Source: Deltaproteobacteria bacterium (GTDB taxonomy: Bacteria > Desulfobacterota > Desulfovibrionia > Desulfovibrionales > Desulfovibrionaceae). Taken from it: DNA of 9,303 bases. Under the pieces are notes generated by a model. The model saw nothing but the letters and a program-made list of their open reading frames with translations. It had not been told where the DNA came from and searched no databases. Positions 1 to 5,864 of the stretch are shown piece after piece (within the stretch, counting starts at the first letter, position 1; each line of letters opens with the position of its first letter). A program made the position numbers and the translations under genes. The DNA lies in assembly GCA_031253875.1 (NCBI GenBank), contig JAIRVN010000098.1, forward strand, positions 1 to 9,303, written 5' to 3'.

Positions 1-2
1 CC

Positions 3-449
3 ATCTACGGCATGACGGGCGGCCAGGCCGCCCCCACCACGCCCAGGGACACCAAGACCGTCACCAGCCCTTACGGTTTTACGGAGCACTCCTTTAACCT
101 CTCCGAACTGGTCAAGGCGGCCGGAGCCTCCTATGTGGCCCGCTGGACCACGGCGCACACCGTACAATTGAGCAATGCCATCAAAGCCGGTATGGAGAAA
201 AAAGGATTCAGCTTCATTGAAGCTGTGAGCCAGTGTCCGGTGCAGTACGGCCGCGCGAGCGGGCAACGTTCGGCGCGCGGCATGCTCAAGGCATACCTCG
301 AAAACAGCATCTCCGTGAAGAAAGCCGCGAAGCTTTCCACAGAAACATTGACAGGCAAGATCATTGTCGGCGAATTCCAGAATACAGACAAGACGGAATT
401 TACGGATGCGCTGGCCGACATAAGAAGAATTGCGCAAGGAGACGGGTGA
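3..449 (+). CDS. korB: 2-oxoacid:ferredoxin oxidoreductase, beta subunit (C-terminal part)
   Basis: This is the 3' end of a gene that begins before the window; the open frame runs from base 3 to a TGA at 447-449. The visible part (about 148 residues) starts with IYGMTGGQAAPTTP and continues with GFSFIEAVSQCPVQYGR. Both are typical of the beta (thiamine diphosphate-binding) subunit of KorAB-type 2-oxoglutarate or 2-oxoisovalerate:ferredoxin oxidoreductases. These cytoplasmic enzymes oxidatively decarboxylate a 2-oxoacid to an acyl-CoA and pass electrons to ferredoxin. The thiamine diphosphate motif and iron-sulfur cysteines would lie upstream and cannot be checked. The gene is followed with a one-base overlap by the gamma subunit, so the two are almost certainly translated together. 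The exact 2-oxoacid (2-oxoglutarate or a branched-chain acid) cannot be decided from this fragment. Confidence 0.88.
   Translation: MYGMTGGQAAPTTPRDTKTVTSPYGFTEHSFNLSELVKAAGASYVARWTTAHTVQLSNAIKAGMEKKGFSFIEAVSQCPVQYGRASGQRSARGMLKAYLENSISVKKAAKLSTETLTGKIIVGEFQNTDKTEFTDALADIRRIAQGDG
436..441 (+). promoter_or_regulatory. Ribosome binding site fixing the korC start
   Basis: AAGGAG lies 7 bases before the ATG at 449-451, inside the end of the beta-subunit gene. It selects this ATG over a GTG at 233, which would open the same frame 72 codons earlier inside korB. Confidence 0.8.
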
Positions 450-988
450 TGGGGCTGATACAGCTGACATTCGCGGGCATAGGCGGCCAGGGTTCCATCC
501 TCGCGGGCGCCATTCTGGGGAGTGCCGCGGTCACATACGGCGGGCACTATGCGACCCAGACCCAGGCATATTCATCCGAACTGCGCGGTGGATTCGCCGC
601 CACCTGGGTCATCTTTTCCGATGAGCCCATTGTGTACCCAAGGGTGGTTCAACCCGACATCCTGGTTGCCCAGGCGCAGGATTCCATTGATCGCTTTGCC
701 AAAACCCTGAGGCGGGACGGCATTCTGCTTGTTGACAGCGACATTGTGCATGCCGTGCCGTCCATTACGGTAAAACAATACAGGATTGCGGCCACATCCC
801 TCGCGCGGAACGAATTTTCCACGCCCATCGTAGCCAACATTGTCATGCTCGGCGCCCTGACCAAGGTGGCGCCCGTGGCCGAGCGCTCATGCGTGGAACG
901 GGCCATTGCCGACGCCGTGCCCAGGAACAAGGTAGACCTCAACATCAAGGCTTTTGCCGCGGGCTTCGACGCGGTGCAAGCCTGTTGA
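449..988 (+). CDS. korC: 2-oxoacid:ferredoxin oxidoreductase, gamma subunit
   Basis: This is a complete 179-residue protein, the usual size for the stand-alone gamma subunit (POR/KOR gamma family). The N-terminus LTFAGIGGQGSILAG carries the glycine-rich GxGGQG motif of the family. It is followed by the conserved ATQTQAYSSELRGG segment (about residues 34-47) and a later STPIVANIVMLGAL segment (about 127-140). The subunit belongs to the cytoplasmic KorABC(D) complex that interconverts 2-oxoacid and acyl-CoA with ferredoxin. The ATG at 449 shares its A with the TGA stop of korB, so translation is likely coupled. The frame stays open upstream to 233, but that stretch overlaps korB and lacks family sequence. 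The gene ends 28 bases from the stop of a convergent gene. I see no strong terminator in that gap. Confidence 0.9.
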   Translation: MGLIQLTFAGIGGQGSILAGAILGSAAVTYGGHYATQTQAYSSELRGGFAATWVIFSDEPIVYPRVVQPDILVAQAQDSIDRFAKTLRRDGILLVDSDIVHAVPSITVKQYRIAATSLARNEFSTPIVANIVMLGALTKVAPVAERSCVERAIADAVPRNKVDLNIKAFAAGFDAVQAC

Positions 989-1012
989 TGGGACATTGGC
1001 AGAATGGGCCTT

Positions 1013-1025
1013 CACATCAGATGTG
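1013..1025. repeat. Short dyad at the junction of convergent genes
   Basis: CACATCAGATGTG is an inverted repeat with 6-base arms around one central base. It overlaps the stop codon (1017-1019) of the minus-strand membrane-protein gene and lies 25 bases past the korC stop. It has no T-tract on either side, so it is at best a weak pause or termination element. It may also be chance. Confidence 0.25.
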
Positions 1026-1616
1026 CCGCAGGCGTTCCGCAAGATACCGCACCACCTCGCCATGGGTTTCTGCGTCGGGCGTGTAGAGGCGCAGCATGTG
1101 CCCACGTCCGCGCCGCAATAAAATTCCCCGCATGGACGCGATATCCTGAAAGCGGTCGATTTTGTCCCAAGTCAGGTGCCGGCTGCGGGTGCGGTCGGCC
1201 CTGACCGCGCCAACCACCGGAAACGGACGAAGCCGCAGACAGAATACTTCCTTGCGTTCGTCGTTCCCGCGCGTGCCCTCGTGATAAATGCCGTCGGAAT
1301 CCATATGATAAATGGCGTAATATTTGTTGTCGAAAAACAACAGCGAGATACCGATAAACCCGGCCATTACGGCCAGCAGAACCATGCCCGCAACGCCCAA
1401 AGAGACGGTTATGTCCGTAGTGCTGATGCTGCCTTCCGTGAACCAGACTCCGACACACAGCGTAAGCAGCACAACGGCCGCGCCTACAAAGGCAAATTGG
1501 AAAAGCTCAATCAACAGAAAAGGATTGGTGCCCATGGGAACAGCAGTCTGCCAGCGCAGGACGCTGGTATCTTCCGGCCGTGGGCCGAGCACATCGCGCA
1601 AGGTCTTTTGAGCCAA
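1017..1616 (-). CDS. Hypothetical two-helix membrane protein with C-terminal PH-like domain
   Basis: I do not recognise this 199-residue protein as a named family. It has a short polar N-terminus (1-32), two strongly hydrophobic stretches (about 33-60 and 70-95) that would form a helical hairpin in the inner membrane, and a cytoplasmic tail of about 100 residues. The tail starts NKYYAIYHMDSDGIYHEG, has a basic middle (LRLRPFPVVGAVRADRTRSR) and contains HLTWDKIDRFQD. This layout resembles small bacterial membrane proteins with a pleckstrin-homology-like domain after two helices, which is an inference from pattern only. The start is TTG at 1616: an in-frame TGA lies 24 bases upstream, no ATG lies between, and GGAGG is well placed. 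The first in-frame ATG would be residue 28, just before helix 1. The gene begins 31 bases after the oppF stop, so it is probably the last gene of the importer operon. Confidence 0.72.
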   Translation of the reverse strand: MAQKTLRDVLGPRPEDTSVLRWQTAVPMGTNPFLLIELFQFAFVGAAVVLLTLCVGVWFTEGSISTTDITVSLGVAGMVLLAVMAGFIGISLLFFDNKYYAIYHMDSDGIYHEGTRGNDERKEVFCLRLRPFPVVGAVRADRTRSRHLTWDKIDRFQDIASMRGILLRRGRGHMLRLYTPDAETHGEVVRYLAERLRHI

Positions 1617-1621
1617 CGAGG

Positions 1622-1627
1622 CCCTCC
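1622..1627 (-). promoter_or_regulatory. Ribosome binding site supporting a TTG start
   Basis: On the minus strand GGAGGG lies 5 bases before the TTG at 1616-1614. Together with the in-frame stop at 1638-1640 it makes TTG the best start for the small membrane protein. Confidence 0.7.
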
Positions 1628-1647
1628 AGCATGATGCTCAAACAATG

Positions 1648-2646
1648 TCACTGTGCAGGCTGTTTTTGGGCCGTAATAGCACCAGGGTGGCAGCAGGCAA
1701 GGAAATGGTTGGGGCCGATTTCCACGAGTTCCGGCGTTTCTTCCAGGCAGTCCGCCTGACGGGATGGGCAACGTCCATAGAAACGGCAACCTGCAGGCGG
1801 ATTCACCGGGCTGGGCACATCGCCTTCCAAAATGATCCGGTCTTTACGGACAATGTCCAGCTTGGGAATCGGAATGGCCGAAAGCAGAGCCTGTGTGTAC
1901 GGATGTTGCGGGTTTTCGAAGATTTCCAGATGGTGGGCCAGTTCAATGACTTTGCCCAAATACATGACTGCGATGCGGTTGGAAATGTGCCGCACCACGC
2001 TGAGGTCATGGGTAATGAACAGGTACGTGTATTGAAACTGGTCCTTGAGATCCTGCAACAGATTCAAAATTTGGGCCTGAATGCATACGTCAAGGGCGGA
2101 AACCGGCTCGTCCAGCACGATGAATTCAGGGTTCAGGGCCAGTGCGCGCGCTACGCCGATGCGCTGACGGCGGCCGCCGTCCAGTTCATGGGGAAAAGAG
2201 GTGGCGAGACGCTGGGCAAGACCCACTGTATCCATGAGTTCCTTGATCCGGACCGAAGTTTCCCGCTCGTTGGGGTATACTTTGTGGATACGCAGGGGTT
2301 CGGCAATGAGCTGTTCCACGGAAAGACGCGGATTCAGCGAGGAATACGGATCCTGGAACACCATTTGCGCCCGCTTGCGGAAGGTGCGCAGATCGTTTTT
2401 GTCAAATTTGACGATGTCCTGATCGCCAAAGAGCACGGAGCCGCCAGTGGCTTCCAAGAGCCGGATGACCACTCTGCCCAGAGTTGATTTGCCGCAACCG
2501 GATTCGCCCACCAGCCCCAGGGTTTCTCCTTTGGCGATGAAGATATTCACGTCATCAACCGCGTGCAGCGGTCCCTTGGGGGTGGAAAAATACTTCTTCA
2601 GCCTCCGCGTTTCCACCATGGTCTCGGTTACAGCCGGACTACCCAT
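1648..2646 (-). CDS. oppF: Peptide-type ABC importer ATP-binding protein (OppF/DppF family)
   Basis: This 332-residue ATPase energises a peptide-class importer at the inner face of the membrane, pairing with OppD. Visible motifs are Walker A GESGCGKS (47-54, Lys53), Q-loop glutamine 98 in VFQDPYSSLNP, signature region ELDGGRRQR (154-162), Walker B FIVLDE (175-180, catalytic Glu180), D-loop SALD, and switch histidine 213 in ITHD. The signature reads LDGGR instead of LSGGQ, which is unusual. The C-terminal oligopeptide-transporter extension contains HPYTQALLSAIP (248-259) and cysteines 287, 293, 300 and 318 spaced C-x5-C-x6-C-x17-C, a possible iron-sulfur site. The frame is open 15 codons further upstream. 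I chose the ATG at 2646 because GGGAGG sits 7 bases before it. This start overlaps the oppD stop by 8 bases, a typical coupled arrangement. Confidence 0.92.
   Translation of the reverse strand: MGSPAVTETMVETRRLKKYFSTPKGPLHAVDDVNIFIAKGETLGLVGESGCGKSTLGRVVIRLLEATGGSVLFGDQDIVKFDKNDLRTFRKRAQMVFQDPYSSLNPRLSVEQLIAEPLRIHKVYPNERETSVRIKELMDTVGLAQRLATSFPHELDGGRRQRIGVARALALNPEFIVLDEPVSALDVCIQAQILNLLQDLKDQFQYTYLFITHDLSVVRHISNRIAVMYLGKVIELAHHLEIFENPQHPYTQALLSAIPIPKLDIVRKDRIILEGDVPSPVNPPAGCRFYGRCPSRQADCLEETPELVEIGPNHFLACCHPGAITAQKQPAQ
2166..2181. repeat. Perfect 16-bp palindrome inside oppF
   Basis: GACGGCGGCCGCCGTC reads the same on both strands. It encodes the DGGRR part of the altered ABC signature motif of OppF. 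The glycine and arginine codons explain much of it, so it may have no separate role. Confidence 0.5.
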
Positions 2647-3637
2647 GCGCTTGCCTCCCGTTTTTCTCCTGTATTTTGAAGCAAGCCACAAAATGGCCCG
2701 GTTCGACTTCCGTCATATCAGGGCTGTTCGCGGAGCAGGCCTCGTCGGCATACTGACAACGCGGCGCGAAACAGCAGCCAGGGGGCAGGGCCGTCGGATC
2801 CGGAGGAAGGCCGGGCATGGTGTTCAGCCGATGCACATTCTTGGTCAGATCGGGAATAGAGTGGAAAAGCCCCTGAGTATACGGATGCTGCGGGTTACCG
2901 TACAGGGTTCTGGCATCCGCCTTTTCCAGAATCCGACCGGCATACATGATCGCGACGGAGTCGCATAACTCGGCTACAACTCCAAGGTCGTGGGTGATCA
3001 GAATGGTGGCCGTGTTGAAGTGTTGCTTGAGCTCACGCATCAGTTCCAGCACCTGGGCCTGAATGGTCACATCCAGGGCGGTCGTGGGTTCGTCCGCGAT
3101 CAGCAGTTGCGGGTTACAGGCCAGCGCGATGGCGATGACCACCCGTTGCTTCATGCCGCCGCTGAACTGGTGCGGGTAATCCGGACCGCGCTCGGGCTGT
3201 ATGCCGACCAGTTGCAGCATGGCGCGGGCTTTTTCCAAGGCTTCTTTGTTCGTCACCTGCTCATGCAGGCGGATCATTTCCGCAATCTGTTCCTGTACCG
3301 TAAGCACCGGGTTCAAAGAGGTCATGGGGTCCTGAAAAATCATGGCGACTTTCTTGCCGCGAATATGGCGCTTTTCTTCCTCGGACTTGGTGAGTATGTC
3401 TTTGCCGTCAAAAAATATCTGTCCGCTGGTAATCTTGCCTGGAGGAGATGCTATAAGCTGCATGATCGCAAGGGCGGTCGTGGTCTTGCCGGCTCCAGTC
3501 TCTCCCACAAGCCCAACGGCCTCACCCCTTTTCAGGGTGAAATTCAAGCCCTCGACAGCTTTCACAAGGCCCGTGTCGGTATGAAATTGCACCCGAAGAT
3601 CTCGGATTTCAAGAAGAAATTCGCTATGCTGCGTCAT
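2639..3637 (-). CDS. oppD: Peptide-type ABC importer ATP-binding protein (OppD/DppD family)
   Basis: This 332-residue ATPase is the partner of OppF. It has Walker A GETGAGKT (45-52, Lys51), Q-loop Gln102 in [10 protein letters not shown], signature FSGGMKQR (158-165), Walker B LLIADE (178-183, Glu183), D-loop TALD and switch His216 in ITHD. Its signature is close to canonical, unlike that of OppF. The C-terminal extension has [12 protein letters not shown] (251-262) and cysteines 288/289, 294, 301 and 319. Counted from 288 these show the same C-x5-C-x6-C-x17-C spacing as OppF. A crystal structure of a thermophile DppD reported an iron-sulfur cluster bound in this region (recalled, not checked). 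The ATG at 3637 has only a weak ribosome site (AGGT about 12 bases upstream). It is kept because the family-typical [11 protein letters not shown] follows within a few residues. The gene lies 48 bases after oppC. Confidence 0.93.
   Translation of the reverse strand: MTQHSEFLLEIRDLRVQFHTDTGLVKAVEGLNFTLKRGEAVGLVGETGAGKTTTALAIMQLIASPPGKITSGQIFFDGKDILTKSEEEKRHIRGKKVAMIFQDPMTSLNPVLTVQEQIAEMIRLHEQVTNKEALEKARAMLQLVGIQPERGPDYPHQFSGGMKQRVVIAIALACNPQLLIADEPTTALDVTIQAQVLELMRELKQHFNTATILITHDLGVVAELCDSVAIMYAGRILEKADARTLYGNPQHPYTQGLFHSIPDLTKNVHRLNTMPGLPPDPTALPPGCCFAPRCQYADEACSANSPDMTEVEPGHFVACFKIQEKNGRQAHG
2654..2659 (-). promoter_or_regulatory. Ribosome binding site fixing the oppF start
   Basis: GGGAGG on the minus strand, inside the 3' end of oppD, lies 7 bases before the ATG at 2646. 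It favours this start over the longer open frame beginning at 2691. Confidence 0.75.
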
Positions 3638-3685
3638 AAAGCATCTTTACCTATTGATTTTTTGGGGGATGACTCCGTGTGCTGA

Positions 3686-4543
3686 TTACCGTTTCAGTTT
3701 GGGATCCATGGCGTCGCGCAGGCCGTCGCCGAGAAAGTTGAGGGCCATAATCGTAATCATGATGGCAAGACCGGGGAATACGGCCATATAGGCATAGTCG
3801 CGCAAATAGCCGCGTGAACCGGCCAGCATGCCTCCCCATTCCGGGAACGGCGGCTGGATGCCCAAGCCGAGAAAGCTGAGGGCGGCGGCGGCCAGAATAG
3901 CTTGAGCCACCCGTAGCGTCCCCTGCACGATAATGGGTGCGCTGCAGTTGGGCAGAATATGTTTGGCGATGATCCAGGCGTCACTCGCGCCCATGCAGCG
4001 TGCCGCTTCAATATATTCCTGCCCCACGATCGAGAGCACCGCCCCGCGCACGATCCGGGCGAAGGTCGGCAGGGCTGCTATGCCCACGGCGATGGTCAGG
4101 TTCATCAGTCCCGGTCCCAGCGCGGCGGCAATGGTGATGGCCAGTAGAATCTGCGGGATGGCGAACAGAACATCCATGAAACGCATGATCACGTCGTCCA
4201 GGTGACCGCCGTAGTAGCCGGCGATGGCCCCCAGCACCCCGCCGGAAAGCATGGCCAGCGAAACGGCGAAGACGCCGACCTGCAGCGAGACCTGCGCCCC
4301 GTAAATGATACGGCTCAGAATGTCACGGCCAAAATCGTCTGTGCCCAAAGGATGCGCCCAGCTTGGCGGTTCAAAAGCGTCCACCAGGTTCTGCGTCGCG
4401 TAGTGATACGGCGCGAGCAAGGGAGCGAACACGGCGGTCAGCAGCAAAATAAGCATGATCCACAGCCCCAGAACGGCCAGACGGTTCCGCCGCAGGCGGA
4501 CGAGAGTCAAATACAGATTGCTGTTTTTACGGAGCAACACCAT
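3686..4543 (-). CDS. oppC: Peptide-type ABC importer permease (OppC/DppC family)
   Basis: This 285-residue inner-membrane permease is a normal length for DppC-type proteins. An N-terminal helix (about 23-45, LAVLGLWIMLILLLTAVFAPLLAPY) is followed by the family-typical periplasmic segment HPLGTDDFGRDILSR (64-78) and a run of further hydrophobic helices. The cytoplasmic coupling (EAA) loop is clear at about 177-199: YIEAARCMGASDAWIIAKHILPN. A second family signature, LSFLGLGIQPPFPEWG, lies at about 222-237. It forms the transport channel with OppB and docks on OppD/OppF. The ATG at 4543 has GAGGAG 5 bases upstream. The gene starts 91 bases after oppB, and that spacer holds a possible hairpin. 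It ends with DPKLKR, a common ending for this family. Confidence 0.93.
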   Translation of the reverse strand: MVLLRKNSNLYLTLVRLRRNRLAVLGLWIMLILLLTAVFAPLLAPYHYATQNLVDAFEPPSWAHPLGTDDFGRDILSRIIYGAQVSLQVGVFAVSLAMLSGGVLGAIAGYYGGHLDDVIMRFMDVLFAIPQILLAITIAAALGPGLMNLTIAVGIAALPTFARIVRGAVLSIVGQEYIEAARCMGASDAWIIAKHILPNCSAPIIVQGTLRVAQAILAAAALSFLGLGIQPPFPEWGGMLAGSRGYLRDYAYMAVFPGLAIMITIMALNFLGDGLRDAMDPKLKR

Positions 4544-4571
4544 GGAGACTCCTCAAGCATGAGAGTGTTCA

Positions 4572-4604
4572 CCGCCATCGTTTTGGCCTGTACCGGAACG
4601 GCGG
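4572..4604 (-). other. Possible stem-loop in the oppB-oppC spacer
   Basis: On the transcribed strand CCGCCGTT can pair with GATGGCGG (8 pairs, two of them G-U) around a 17-base loop. There is no T-tract after it, so it is not a terminator. It could protect or process the mRNA, or be chance in GC-rich DNA. Confidence 0.25.
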
Positions 4605-4634
4605 ACATCTTGTAAAACCGGCCTCTAACGAACG

Positions 4635-5567
4635 CTAATAACGGTAGCGGGTGCGCAATCGCGGATCAATCCAGGCGTACAAAAGATCCACGAACAAGTT
4701 GATGAACACGTAAGCGATGGCGATATACAGCACCGCCCCTTGCACTATGGGATAGTCACGGGACTTGATCCCTTCCACCGCAAGTCGACCCACGCCGGGA
4801 ATGGAGAAGACCGATTCGGTCAGAATGGAACCGCCCAGCAGAAGGCCGAACTGAATGCCGATAATGGTGACGATAGGAATGAGCGCGTTCTGCAGCGCGT
4901 GCTTCAGAATGACTACGGACTCTTTCTGGCCCTTGGCCCGCGCCGTGCGGATATAGTCTGAACGGATGACCTCAAGCATGCTTGAGCGGGTCATGCGTGT
5001 GATGATGGACATGGACGGGGCTGAAAGCGTGATCCAGGGAAGAATGCGCTGGCTCAAGGTGTCGAAACCCGATGACGGCAGCCATCGCAATCGCACCGAG
5101 AACCATAAGATAAATAAAATGCCGAGATAAAAAATGGGCGTTGAAATGCCCAGCATTGCGATGACCATGGTCACGTTGTCAAAGATGGAGTACTGTTTGA
5201 TCGCGCAGATAATGCCAAAGGTCATCCCCAGCACCGTGGCGAACGTAATGGCGCCAAAGGCCAAGTTCAGTGTGACGGGGAAGGTGTTGGCCATTTCTCC
5301 GGCGACGGGGCGCCGTGTCACATAGGAGCGGCCTATGTCCTGGTTGACCGCTGCATTATACACGAAAAACCCGTAGCGAACCAAAAAAGAGCGGTCCAGG
5401 CCGTACTCCCGGCGGAATTCGTTCAGGCTTTCTTCCGAGGCATCCTCGCCTAAAGCCAGGCGGGCCGGGTCGCCAGGAGTTACGGATAGCAGGGAAAATA
5501 AAATGAATGTGACTCCGAGAGCAACCGGAATCATGGCGAGAATTCTCCGGATCAAGTATCTGAACAC
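4635..5567 (-). CDS. oppB: Peptide-type ABC importer permease (OppB/DppB family)
   Basis: This is the 310-residue partner permease of OppC. It begins MFRYLIRRILAMIPVALGVT, the usual DppB start with a first helix at about 9-30, followed by the conserved TPGDPARL (30-37). Several hydrophobic helices follow. The EAA coupling loop is at about 205-227 (YIRTARAKGQKESVVILKHALQN). Another family signature, ESVFSIPGVGRLAVEGI, lies at 251-267, and the protein ends WIDPRLRTRYRY. The start is GTG at 5567: GGGGGGAG lies 5 bases upstream and the protein then aligns with the family from residue 1. The frame is open to a TTG at 5600, but that codon has no ribosome site and would add 11 atypical residues. The gene is separated from the binding-protein gene by 297 bases that contain a strong hairpin and a weak promoter candidate. 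Confidence 0.92.
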   Translation of the reverse strand: MFRYLIRRILAMIPVALGVTFILFSLLSVTPGDPARLALGEDASEESLNEFRREYGLDRSFLVRYGFFVYNAAVNQDIGRSYVTRRPVAGEMANTFPVTLNLAFGAITFATVLGMTFGIICAIKQYSIFDNVTMVIAMLGISTPIFYLGILFILWFSVRLRWLPSSGFDTLSQRILPWITLSAPSMSIITRMTRSSMLEVIRSDYIRTARAKGQKESVVILKHALQNALIPIVTIIGIQFGLLLGGSILTESVFSIPGVGRLAVEGIKSRDYPIVQGAVLYIAIAYVFINLFVDLLYAWIDPRLRTRYRY

Positions 5568-5572
5568 GCCTA

Positions 5573-5580
5573 CTCCCCCC
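5573..5580 (-). promoter_or_regulatory. Ribosome binding site supporting the GTG start of oppB
   Basis: GGGGGGAG lies 5 bases before the GTG at 5567. It chooses GTG over the in-frame TTG at 5600. Confidence 0.72.
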
Positions 5581-5636
5581 TCGCACTTGAAGATGGACAA
5601 AAAACGTCTTTTGTGTAGGGAACACCTGTAATATCA

Positions 5637-5665
5637 AGGTTAACACGCCATTCTTACACTGTAAA
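5637..5665 (-). promoter_or_regulatory. Weak promoter candidate upstream of oppB
   Basis: On the minus strand a -35-like TTTACA (5665-5660, five of six consensus bases) is followed after 17 bases by TAACCT (5642-5637), a poor -10 match. A small dyad, CACTGTAAAGTG (5658-5669), overlaps the -35 box. If active, it would give the permease/ATPase genes their own transcript in addition to readthrough from the binding-protein gene. Confidence 0.22.
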
Positions 5666-5801
5666 GTGACGGTATACGGTGTGTCGCGAGCAATTGATAC
5701 AGACCATGCAAAAGCTGCTGTATGTCGGGTTGAGCGCCCGCAAAGCAACGATCAGTGTTCAGGGAGGCTCTCGAAAAGCCGGAAAAGAGTACCTGAGCAA
5801 A

Positions 5802-5834
5802 CTCCGGGGGAAGGCGGCACGCCTTTCCCCGGAG
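5802..5834 (-). terminator. Strong hairpin after the binding-protein gene (partial terminator or mRNA-stabilising element)
   Basis: Two 15-base arms, CTCCGGGGAAAGGCG and CGCCTTCCCCCGGAG on the minus strand, pair around a 3-base loop with a single A-C mismatch (G-U if read on the plus strand). The element lies 30 bases after the stop of the binding-protein gene. The base of the stem is followed by TTTGCTCAGG, so only three Ts follow. It could give incomplete rho-independent termination, or block 3'-to-5' decay. Either would raise binding-protein mRNA over that of the downstream permeases. Confidence 0.68.
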
Positions 5835-5864
5835 CAGTTGTCTATAGCTTCAAAAACGCCGGAG

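Larger units (their letters stand above)
5568..5864 (-). other. 297-base gap between the binding-protein gene and oppB
   Basis: This gap is long for the inside of a transporter operon. Going downstream it holds the strong hairpin at 5834-5802, about 130 bases with no clear signal, a weak promoter candidate, and the oppB ribosome site. I find no convincing small gene on either strand. The frames that cross it are extensions of antisense frames from the neighbouring genes. Confidence 0.6.

Noticed and set aside
233..448. Longer N-terminus for korC starting at 233
   Set aside because: It would overlap korB by more than 200 bases. The ATG at 449 has a good ribosome site and gives a protein that starts where the family starts.
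989..1016. Bidirectional terminator between korC and the convergent membrane-protein gene
   Set aside because: Only a short dyad is present, with no stable stem plus T-tract in either direction.
1645..2487. 280-codon open frame on the plus strand, opposite oppF
   Set aside because: It is an antisense shadow: the minus strand carries all ABC ATPase motifs, while this frame has no recognisable domain or ribosome site.
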